Below are positions 21,524 to 27,800 of a stretch of DNA of 27,800 nt, one piece after another (the stretch's first letter is position 1; each line of letters begins with the position of its first letter). A model generated the notes under the pieces. It was not told the DNA's origin. It ran no database searches and worked only from the letters and a program-made list of their open reading frames with translations. This stretch comes from Actinomycetes bacterium. Its GTDB lineage: Bacteria; Actinomycetota; Acidimicrobiia; Spongiisociales; UBA5794. Both the position numbers and the translations under genes were made by a program. The stretch lies in the NCBI GenBank assembly GCA_024640745.1, contig JAHEEL010000005.1, positions 1 through 27,800 of the forward strand. Direction: 5' to 3'.

Positions 21524-22392
21524 CCGCTCCCACGTATTACCTGCACCACGTGTGCATCTACGACGGAGAACCGCGTACCAATATGTGGACCTGGCTCAAG
21601 TGGTACCACGCCATCCCTCAGTACTACTGGGGCGGGGAGGAATTCCACCTCACCGATCAAGGCCACGTCGACTACACCTTCCTTGCCTGCGGGTCCGCGT
21701 TTCAGGTCCAGCTCGAGGCGCCCCCGTTCCAGTTCGAGTACGAACGCAACTGGGCGGAGCGACACGGCAGCGGCCTGAACCATGTCTGCTGGATCGTCGA
21801 CAGTGCGAAGGCGTCGTACGACCACCTGCTGGCGAACGGATGCAAGCCTGCGCAGGAATACACCGAGTTTGGCGTCTACAACGGATTCGTCGCGAAGGAC
21901 CCCGAGGGTCGTTGGATCGAGATCATGGAGTATGTCGGCGACTTCAAGACACCGGACGTGGAGTTCCGGCCCTTCGGGATTCCGGGTCTGCAGATGTTCG
22001 GCGTAACGCAGTTCACGAACGATCTCGCCGGCCAGGTCGACTGGTACTGCGCCGTCATGGATCTGCGACCGATCCATGGCTCGGTCGAATCCGGAATCGT
22101 CTACCTCGCCGACCGCGACTACGACGCCGCTTCACGCAACGTAGCGATGATCCTCGCGGAACCGACCAGCGCAGCCGAGTTGGTGGAGTACGAGAAGCAC
22201 GGCGCGCTCATCGGAGCCATCGACTACCAGGCCGTCGACTTCGATCGCGCGTATCCGGATGCCCTTGCAGCCGGCTTCGCGGAAGTCTCTGCCCCCGCGC
22301 TCGATGCCCGCACGGGGCTGAACACGGCCGTGCTGCGCGAGCCGAGCGGCAACCTGATCAACCTTCGTGAGGTCTTCACACCCAACGAGTAG
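21520..22392 (+). CDS. Two-domain VOC-family protein
   Basis: A 290-residue protein with two VOC domains. The N-terminal one keeps a plausible metal site: His10 (YLHHVCIYD), His88 (GLNHVCWIVD) and Glu134 (DPEGRWIEIMEY). The C-terminal one (about 155-285: GVTQFTNDLAGQVDWYC, GAIDYQAVDFDRAYPDAL, GNLINLREV) lacks histidines at these places and is probably structural or substrate-binding. In classical two-domain extradiol dioxygenases the active metal lies in the C-terminal domain, so this protein does not follow that pattern. It is the last gene before a 180-bp AT-rich gap with its own promoter. Coupled to the previous VOC gene by ATGA. Confidence 0.88.
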   Translation: MTAPTYYLHHVCIYDGEPRTNMWTWLKWYHAIPQYYWGGEEFHLTDQGHVDYTFLACGSAFQVQLEAPPFQFEYERNWAERHGSGLNHVCWIVDSAKASYDHLLANGCKPAQEYTEFGVYNGFVAKDPEGRWIEIMEYVGDFKTPDVEFRPFGIPGLQMFGVTQFTNDLAGQVDWYCAVMDLRPIHGSVESGIVYLADRDYDAASRNVAMILAEPTSAAELVEYEKHGALIGAIDYQAVDFDRAYPDALAAGFAEVSAPALDARTGLNTAVLREPSGNLINLREVFTPNE

Positions 22393-22501
22393 CGTCCATT
22401 CTGCGACTTCAACCGAACCAGCGAAACCTGGCAAATCGACCAACAAACAAGGAAATCACCAAAGAAATTTAGAAAACTAACGAAATCCTTTGCTTTTCCA
22501 C

Positions 22502-22531
22502 TCGACAAGCATCCCTATCGTTCGATAGAAT
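22502..22531 (+). promoter_or_regulatory. Importer promoter with overlapping palindromic operator
   Basis: TCGACA (22502-22507), an 18-bp spacer and TAGAAT (22526-22531) make a good sigma-70-type promoter in an AT-rich stretch. CTATCGTTCGATAG (22515-22528) is an inverted repeat with a TT centre that fills the spacer and overlaps the -10, an arrangement expected of a repressor site. The same arms occur in the amidinotransferase promoter. A GGAGGAGG ribosome-binding site precedes the ATG at 22573. Confidence 0.7.
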
Positions 22532-22572
22532 CAGAAACGATTGACGACCATAGCTCCTGGAGGAGGAACCAC

Positions 22573-23829
22573 ATGAAGAAGATCGCACAGCTCAGATGGC
22601 TGGCGATCCTCGCCGTATTCGCACTGCTCGTCGCAGCATGTAGCAGCAGCGACGGCGATGGAGGCAGCGAGGACACATCCGCGTCCGAGACCACGGCGAC
22701 CACGGTCGCTGCGAAGGATCCCATCCGGGTCCCGGCGATCAACCAGGAGGACGGCGTGACGGCGTTCCCCGACGAGGGCCTTGCCGTGAAGGCGATCTTC
22801 GATTGGTACAATGCCCAGGGCGGACTGGACGGGCACCCGCTCGAGTTCGACCTCTGCACGGCCGGCGACGATCCGGAGTCCACACAGAGCTGCGCCCAGG
22901 CGATTGCGAACGACGACAGCGCGACGTTCGTGCACTCGATCATGGTTCCGAACAGCGCGACGCTGTTCGACGTGATGGCGAATGCGGAGAAGCCGATCCT
23001 GGCGCACAACCAGTTCGACATCCCCGACGCCCTCCAGCCCGACGTCTACGCCAGCGATCCCGGCCTGCTGCCGATGGCCACAACCCTGATGCTCTACACC
23101 CTCGAGGACCTCGGTCTCAGGAACATCGGCGTAGTCGTTTCCGACGACGAGGTCGGGCGGGGCACCGGCGATTTCCTCGGATTCCTCGTCGAGGAGTACG
23201 GCGGAACACCGACCATCATCACGTACGATGCCAGCGTTGCCGACCTGCTGCCGGTCTTCTCCGCGGCAGATCTCGATGCCATCGACGGAATCATCTTCGT
23301 GCCGACATCGGTCGAAGACTGCGGCCCGGCCTCACAGGCCCTCAAGTCGCTCAGCTTCGACAAACCGATTCTTGGGGGCGATGCCTGCACGGCGCAGACC
23401 TATGTCGATTCGGGGAATGTGGACGGCTGGATCTTCGTGGTCGGCACGACGCTCCTGATCGACGGCGATGCCGGTCGCGATCAGACCATCGCGATCTTCG
23501 ACGAGTACGGTGGACCGCCGATCGGTGGTCTCGTAGCTCCCGCCTCGATGGGCGCCTACTTCGTCATCGATGTTCTGGAAGCGGCATACGAGGCAGCAGG
23601 GAACGACATCACCGCAATGACCGAGGACCTGATTCGCGAAGCTGCGCTCGGATACACCGGTCCCCTCACGCTGGGCCCCGAGGTGTTTGGGTGCCCGGGT
23701 GTGGATCCGTTCGTCGGCTTGTGCAACACGTCGGCGACCGTCGTGCAACTCGAGGGTGATACGTTCAATCTGCTGACTGATTGGTACGTGGTCGATGTGG
23801 AGCCGTACGCAGCGCTTCTGGAAGGCTGA
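22573..23829 (+). CDS. Branched-chain-amino-acid-type substrate-binding lipoprotein
   Basis: A 418-residue periplasmic-binding-protein-like lipoprotein. A lysine-bearing signal peptide (MKKIAQLRW) leads to lipobox LVAAC with the lipidated Cys23, then a low-complexity Ser/Asp/Thr linker to about residue 48. The rest is the two-lobed LivJ/LivK or amide-binding fold (AVKAIFDWYNAQGGLDG, then LRNIGVVVSDDEVGRGTGDF). It captures the ligand outside the membrane for the fused permease and two ATPases that follow. The family takes branched-chain amino acids, amides, urea, aromatic acids and others, so the ligand is open. A large hairpin separates it from the permease gene, which usually allows more binding protein than permease to be made. 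Confidence 0.93.
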   Translation: MKKIAQLRWLAILAVFALLVAACSSSDGDGGSEDTSASETTATTVAAKDPIRVPAINQEDGVTAFPDEGLAVKAIFDWYNAQGGLDGHPLEFDLCTAGDDPESTQSCAQAIANDDSATFVHSIMVPNSATLFDVMANAEKPILAHNQFDIPDALQPDVYASDPGLLPMATTLMLYTLEDLGLRNIGVVVSDDEVGRGTGDFLGFLVEEYGGTPTIITYDASVADLLPVFSAADLDAIDGIIFVPTSVEDCGPASQALKSLSFDKPILGGDACTAQTYVDSGNVDGWIFVVGTTLLIDGDAGRDQTIAIFDEYGGPPIGGLVAPASMGAYFVIDVLEAAYEAAGNDITAMTEDLIREAALGYTGPLTLGPEVFGCPGVDPFVGLCNTSATVVQLEGDTFNLLTDWYVVDVEPYAALLEG

Positions 23830-23838
23830 TTCTCTACC

Positions 23839-23868
23839 CTGCTGGGGGGACCCGCGTCCCCCCAGCAG
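23839..23868 (+). terminator. 13-bp hairpin after the binding-protein gene (attenuating or stabilising)
   Basis: CTGCTGGGGGGAC (23839-23851) and GTCCCCCCAGCAG (23856-23868) pair perfectly around CCGC. No U-run follows, and the permease gene begins 34 bases later, so it probably causes partial read-through or protects the upstream mRNA rather than ending transcription. Confidence 0.7.
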
Positions 23869-23902
23869 CCCAAACCCAATGATCGGCGATAGGGAGTAGT
23901 CG

Positions 23903-26074
23903 ATGGAGACATACCTCCAGTTCATGCTTCTCGGGCTTGGATCCGGGGTGATCTTCGCCGGTCTGGCGCTGGGCCTCGTTCTCACCTACCGAGCGTCCGG
24001 CGTTGTCAACTTCGCTCACGGGGCCATTGCGATGTACTCGACGTACATCTTCTCGTCGCTCGTCGACGACGGCCAGTATCCGATTCCTCCCCTGCCCAAC
24101 CTGCTGTCGATGATCGAGGCTGTGCTCGGCTGGTTTGGCATCCAGGTCGACCTTCCCGACATTCCGCCATTCGTCCAACTCGGTGATCCGTGGTCATGGC
24201 CGATGGCGCTCATCGGGGCACTGGCGACGGCCGGCCTCCTCGGATTCCTCTTCCACTATCTCGTGTTCCGTCCGCTTCGATACCAGCCGCCGCTGTCGAA
24301 GGTGGTCGCTTCAGTGGGCTTGATGTTGATGCTGCAGGCGGCAATCGTGGTTCGCTTCTCCAACCGCCCACGCAACGTCGCCGGGCTTCTCCCACAGGAC
24401 GGTGTAGACGTTCTCGGCACAACCGTTCCCGCCGACCGGTTCTATCTCCTTGCTGCGATTCTCGTTGCGACGGCCTTGCTCTATCTCGTCTTCCAGCGAA
24501 CGAAGTTCGGAATCAAGACGCGTGCCGCTGCGGAGAACGAGCAGTTCGCAACGCTTCTTGGGATCTCGGCCGACCGGATTGCGGCCGTCAACTGGATCTT
24601 GGCCGGCATTCTCGCCGGTCTCGTCGGGATCCTGGCGGCGCCGATCACCGGCCTGAATCCGCTCAACATGACGTTGTTCATCATTCCGGCTCTCGGAGCG
24701 GCGCTCGTTGCACGGTTCCAATCGTTCTGGATTGCGGTGTGGGTGGGCCTGGCCATTGGAGCAGGCCAAAGCCTTCTGCAGATCATGGAGATTCGACTCC
24801 CCTGGATCCCGGACATCAACCTCAGCCAGGGTCTGCCCTTGGTGGTGATCGCGGTCGCGATGATGGCGCGCGGCCAAGTGCTGCCGAGCCGCGGGGCGAT
24901 CGAACGCGGGCGCCTTCCGATGGCCCTTCCGACGCGAATCCGACCGAGGCTGATGACGTTCTGGATCCTCTTCGCCGCGGCCATCCTGATCTGGGCGCCA
25001 TTCGTGTGGCGACAGGCGACCATCAATACGCTGATCGGGGCGGTGCTGGCGCTCTCGCTCATCGTGGTGACCGGATTCAGCGGCCATATCTCTCTCGCCC
25101 AGCTCTCGCTTGCCGGAATTGCGGCCTTCATGCTGTCGAGTCTCGCAACCGATGCGGGGTGGCCGTTCCCGCTCGCGCCGATCTTCGCTGCACTCGTTGC
25201 CACGGGATTCGGAATCGTGATCGGGGTTCCCGCGCTCCGGGTTCGTGGCGCGAGCCTCGCCATCATCACCCTCGCTGCGGGCGTTGCGATCGAGGTGTTC
25301 CTCTTCAAGAGCGACGGCTGGTTCGCCGGCGATTCGACGCGGCACGTCGCCGATCCGAGTCTCTTCGGTATCGAGTTCGGGCCGAATTCGCCGTTCTTCT
25401 TCGGTGACGGGAAGGTGCCGTCGCCGGCGTTCGGTCTCTTCGTCCTCTTCATGTTCACGCTGGCCTTCGTGGCCGTGATTCGCCTCCGGCAGAGCATGCT
25501 CGGCGAGCAGATGTTGGCCCTGCGCGCAAATGAGCGCGCGGCGGCGGCGGCCGGCGTGAACGTGACCTCCATAAAGCTGGCCGCATTCGGCATTGCATCG
25601 TTCCTCGCCGGAATCGGGGGAACGCTCACGGCGTACAAGTTCGGCACGTTCAACATGGCCAGTTTTGGCGTGCTCGGATCCCTCTCGGTCTTTGCGTTCT
25701 CCTACTTGGGCGGTATCGCCACCGTATCGGGATCGTTGTATGCCGGTTCCCTCTTTCCAGAATCTATCGGGACGCTCGCGTTCGAGAAGCTGTTCTTCCC
25801 GCTGGGTCGCTACGAGGCATACCTTGCCGGCCTCTTCCTGATCGTCACAACCCTCGTTCAGCCCGAGGGCATCGACGTCTTCGATCGCCGCGAGCGGCGG
25901 CGCATCGGCTGGGGGTTCGTGCTGCTCTGGAGGAAGGCGACCGGGAATCCGGACCGCACGAAGCCGGATTGGGTTGAGCGGATCTATCCCGAGCCGAAAC
26001 ACAAGAAGGGTATGCGGCCGTCACCGCCCGCTACCGTCGATGCGGCGACCACGCATGAGGATGGTGGATCATGA
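23903..26074 (+). CDS. Fused LivH-LivM-type ABC permease
   Basis: A 723-residue membrane protein containing both permease subunits usually encoded separately. The LivH half (about 1-315) has LALGLVLTYRASGVVNFAHG and the coupling-helix region AENEQFATLLGISADRIAAV. The LivM half (about 340-640) has VVTGFSGHISLAQLSLAG, GVPALRVRGASLAIITLA and the coupling region ALRANERAAAAAGVNV. A charged, cytosolic C-terminal tail of about 75 residues follows. Each half should contact one of the ATPases encoded next. The ATG at 23903 has AGGGAG upstream, and the first ATPase gene overlaps the stop as ATGA. LivHM fusions are known in actinobacteria but uncommon. Confidence 0.93.
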   Translation: METYLQFMLLGLGSGVIFAGLALGLVLTYRASGVVNFAHGAIAMYSTYIFSSLVDDGQYPIPPLPNLLSMIEAVLGWFGIQVDLPDIPPFVQLGDPWSWPMALIGALATAGLLGFLFHYLVFRPLRYQPPLSKVVASVGLMLMLQAAIVVRFSNRPRNVAGLLPQDGVDVLGTTVPADRFYLLAAILVATALLYLVFQRTKFGIKTRAAAENEQFATLLGISADRIAAVNWILAGILAGLVGILAAPITGLNPLNMTLFIIPALGAALVARFQSFWIAVWVGLAIGAGQSLLQIMEIRLPWIPDINLSQGLPLVVIAVAMMARGQVLPSRGAIERGRLPMALPTRIRPRLMTFWILFAAAILIWAPFVWRQATINTLIGAVLALSLIVVTGFSGHISLAQLSLAGIAAFMLSSLATDAGWPFPLAPIFAALVATGFGIVIGVPALRVRGASLAIITLAAGVAIEVFLFKSDGWFAGDSTRHVADPSLFGIEFGPNSPFFFGDGKVPSPAFGLFVLFMFTLAFVAVIRLRQSMLGEQMLALRANERAAAAAGVNVTSIKLAAFGIASFLAGIGGTLTAYKFGTFNMASFGVLGSLSVFAFSYLGGIATVSGSLYAGSLFPESIGTLAFEKLFFPLGRYEAYLAGLFLIVTTLVQPEGIDVFDRRERRRIGWGFVLLWRKATGNPDRTKPDWVERIYPEPKHKKGMRPSPPATVDAATTHEDGGS

Positions 26075-26823
26075 AGCCGGTGCTCCACACGGAAGACCTC
26101 ACCGTCGCGTTCGGCGGCGTGAAGGCCTGCAACGGAATCTCGCTCGACGTCTACGAGGGAGAGCTCCTCGGGTTGATCGGACCAAATGGTGCCGGCAAGA
26201 CGACCTTCATCAACGCGGTTACCGGCTTCGTTCCCTGGTCGGGGGAGGTGCAGTTCGATGGTTCCTCGCTCAAGGGGCTGCCGCCGCACCGTATCGCGCA
26301 TCGCGGGTTGAGCCGCACCTGGCAGTCACTTGAGCTGTTCGGCGACATTTCGGTGCGCGCCAATCTCGAAGTTGCAGCGACGAAGCTGACACCGATGATG
26401 GCCATCCGCGACTACTTCGGGAGCAGCGAGCGTGTGGCGGAGCGCGTTGATGAAACGCTTGCGGTCCTCGAAATGGAAGACATCGTGGACGAGCGACCGG
26501 ACGATCTCTCGATGGGATACCGCAAGCTGGTAGGCGTCGCAAGAGCCTTGGTGGCCCAGACGAAGCTCGTGCTGTTGGACGAGCCGGCAGCAGGACTCGA
26601 TCGCAACGAGACCACATGGCTTGCTGAGAGGCTGCGCCAGGTCATCGACTTCGGGATATCGGTATTGCTCGTCGACCACGACATGGGCCTTGTGCTGAAC
26701 GTCAGCGACCGGATTCACGTGATCGACTTCGGCAAGACCATTGCGATCGGATCGCCGAGCGAGATCCGCGACAACGAGGCTGTCATCGGAGCCTATCTCG
26801 GGGCCGGCGGAGGTGACGAATGA
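26071..26823 (+). CDS. LivG-type ABC transporter ATPase
   Basis: A 250-residue ATPase that powers the importer. Walker A is GPNGAGKTT (residues 37-45), the Q-loop region is SRTWQSLELF, the signature reads LSMGYRKLVGVARAL, Walker B is LVLLDEPAAGLD, and the switch histidine is in LLVDHDM. The signature LSMGYRK departs from LSGGQ but such variants are normal in LivG. The C-terminal extension typical of LivG (DFGKTIAIGSPSEIRDN) is present. Coupled by ATGA to both the permease and LivF. Confidence 0.94.
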   Translation: MKPVLHTEDLTVAFGGVKACNGISLDVYEGELLGLIGPNGAGKTTFINAVTGFVPWSGEVQFDGSSLKGLPPHRIAHRGLSRTWQSLELFGDISVRANLEVAATKLTPMMAIRDYFGSSERVAERVDETLAVLEMEDIVDERPDDLSMGYRKLVGVARALVAQTKLVLLDEPAAGLDRNETTWLAERLRQVIDFGISVLLVDHDMGLVLNVSDRIHVIDFGKTIAIGSPSEIRDNEAVIGAYLGAGGGDE

Positions 26824-27596
26824 GCGAACGCGTCCTCACCATCGAAGAAATGGCGGCCGGCTACGACAACGTTGCGGTCGTGCGCGACGTGACCATGCAT
26901 GTCGATCGCGGCGAGGTAGTCGCGCTCTTGGGGCCGAACGGGGCAGGGAAGACCACCACCCTGGGTGCAATCTCCGGCATTGTGCGGCTGTTTGGCGGGT
27001 CGATCAACATCCTCGGCCAGGACGTCCCAAAACTCCGGTCGGCCTACCTCGTAGGTCAGTGGGGGGTCGTACATGTGCCGGAGAAGCGCGGCCTGTTCTT
27101 CCAGCTGACGGTGGAGGAGAACCTCAAACTGGCCCCGCGCCTCGAGAGCGGGAACACCGACGAAGCCTACGAGTTGTTTCCTGCGCTGAAAGCCTTGCGT
27201 AACCGAATGGCGGGAACGCTCTCGGGTGGCGAGCAGCAGATGCTGGCGCTCGGTCGCGGCCTGCTCGCGCAGCCCGACCTGCTCATGGTCGACGAGATGA
27301 GCCTAGGGCTGGCGCCGGTCATCTACGAGGAACTGATGCCGCTCGTGCGCAAGGTTGCCGATGAGACCAACGCGGCGGTCCTGCTCGTCGAACAGCACAC
27401 CGATCTCGCGCTTGCGCAGGCTGATCGCGCGTACGTGCTCAGCCACGGCGACTTGGTGCTCCAGGGGAAAGCGTCCGACCTGCTGCGCGATCGCCACCTC
27501 ATCGATGAAGCCTATCTCGGGGCTGAAGCGCTCGATCAGGATCCGGCGGTCGCCGGGTCACCGGCAGCCGACGAAGCAGAAGCCCCCGGGGAGTAG
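26820..27596 (+). CDS. LivF-type ABC transporter ATPase
   Basis: A 258-residue ATPase, second nucleotide-binding subunit of the importer. Walker A is GPNGAGKTTT, the signature is LSGGEQQMLALGRGL, Walker B is LLMVDEMSLGL, and the switch histidine is in LLVEQHTD. VPEKRGLFFQLTVEENL matches the LivF Q-loop/helical region. A 25-residue Ala/Glu/Pro-rich tail follows the fold. It ends the operon; the convergent EamA-type gene ends 16 bp downstream with no clear terminator hairpin in between. Confidence 0.94.
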   Translation: MSERVLTIEEMAAGYDNVAVVRDVTMHVDRGEVVALLGPNGAGKTTTLGAISGIVRLFGGSINILGQDVPKLRSAYLVGQWGVVHVPEKRGLFFQLTVEENLKLAPRLESGNTDEAYELFPALKALRNRMAGTLSGGEQQMLALGRGLLAQPDLLMVDEMSLGLAPVIYEELMPLVRKVADETNAAVLLVEQHTDLALAQADRAYVLSHGDLVLQGKASDLLRDRHLIDEAYLGAEALDQDPAVAGSPAADEAEAPGE

Positions 27597-27612
27597 CTGC
27601 GCCTTCGCGGCC

Positions 27613-27800
27613 TCATGCGCCAACGGTGATCAGCGCCACGGACGCGAGCGCCAGGGCGGCTCCGACGTACTGGACTCCGCGCGGTTTCTGTCTCCAGAAG
27701 AGCGCGACCAAGAGCAGTGTCACGGCGGGGTACTGAGATGCGATCACGGCAACGATCGTGAGGGTGCCGGTGTCGAATGCGGTGATCAGCGCCGCGAACG
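27613..27800 (-). CDS. EamA/DMT-family transporter, C-terminal end only
   Basis: The minus-strand frame from the window edge to the TGA at 27615-27613 encodes about 61 residues: FAALITAFDTGTLTIVAV, then ASQYPAVTLLLVALFWRQ, then VQYVGAALALASVALITVG. This is the last two or three helices of a drug/metabolite exporter of the EamA type, with the Tyr-Pro in the penultimate helix. The start lies beyond the window. It is convergent with livF and so probably unrelated in regulation. The substrate is unknown. Confidence 0.75.
   Translation of the reverse strand, partial: FAALITAFDTGTLTIVAVIASQYPAVTLLLVALFWRQKPRGVQYVGAALALASVALITVGA

Noticed and set aside
24311..26002. A 563-codon open frame on the minus strand opposite the fused permease
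   Set aside because: Highly charged Arg/Glu/His-rich translation with no domain, antisense to a transmembrane protein of clear family: a typical high-GC shadow.

Overview
This is a high-GC bacterial chromosome segment, most likely from an actinobacterium and possibly one of the Acidimicrobiia. The clues are tight operons with ATGA stop/start overlaps, TAnnnT -10 elements placed 6-7 nt before start codons (leaderless transcripts), a DUF2510 protein, and a polycysteine leader peptide of the kind reported in mycobacteria. The taxonomic call is inference. I found no rRNA, tRNA, CRISPR array, insertion sequence or phage gene.

Layout. (1) 1-1731: an MtfA-type zinc peptidase gene cut by the window edge, divergent from a small MscS channel gene. 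(2) 1786-3685: a minus-strand cysK-cysE cysteine operon. Its leader encodes a 27-residue peptide with seven cysteines, followed by a hairpin and U-run directly before the cysK ribosome-binding site. This looks like a cysteine-sensing attenuator. A 19-bp perfect palindrome lies between it and a divergent cupin gene. (3) 3756-8617: the cupin, an SLC12-like cation-chloride transporter, a small membrane protein, a DUF2510 protein and an orphan MalK-like ATPase with degraded ATPase motifs. (4) 8618-8972: a non-coding stretch with a 35-bp direct repeat and strong hairpins. (5) 8973-13649, minus strand: a tandem Lrp/AsnC regulator, an arginine:X amidinotransferase, a predicted GTPase of the cyclic-2,3-diphosphoglycerate-synthetase type, and an ArcB-like ornithine carbamoyltransferase.

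(6) 13710-22392: an AraC-type regulator divergent from a catabolic-looking cluster. The cluster holds a zinc-type dehydrogenase, a VOC protein joined to an out-of-frame SDR remnant, a fused alpha-beta 2-oxoacid dehydrogenase E1, its E2, an intact SDR and two more VOC proteins. (7) 22573-27596: a branched-chain-amino-acid-type ABC importer made of a lipoprotein, one fused LivH-LivM permease and two ATPases. (8) 27613-27800: the C-terminal end of an EamA-type transporter on the minus strand.

How it may work together. The same 14-bp inverted repeat, CTATCG-NN-CGATAG, sits in the -35/-10 spacer of the amidinotransferase promoter and of the ABC importer promoter. That suggests one regulator controls both, with the adjacent tandem Lrp/AsnC protein a natural but unproven candidate. 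The importer probably supplies a small amino- or carboxylic-acid-like substrate that the dehydrogenase/VOC/SDR enzymes convert to a 2-oxoacid and then an acyl-CoA; the actual substrate cannot be read from the sequence. Best candidates for further work are the cysteine attenuator, the shared operator, and the amidinotransferase-GTPase-carbamoyltransferase operon.
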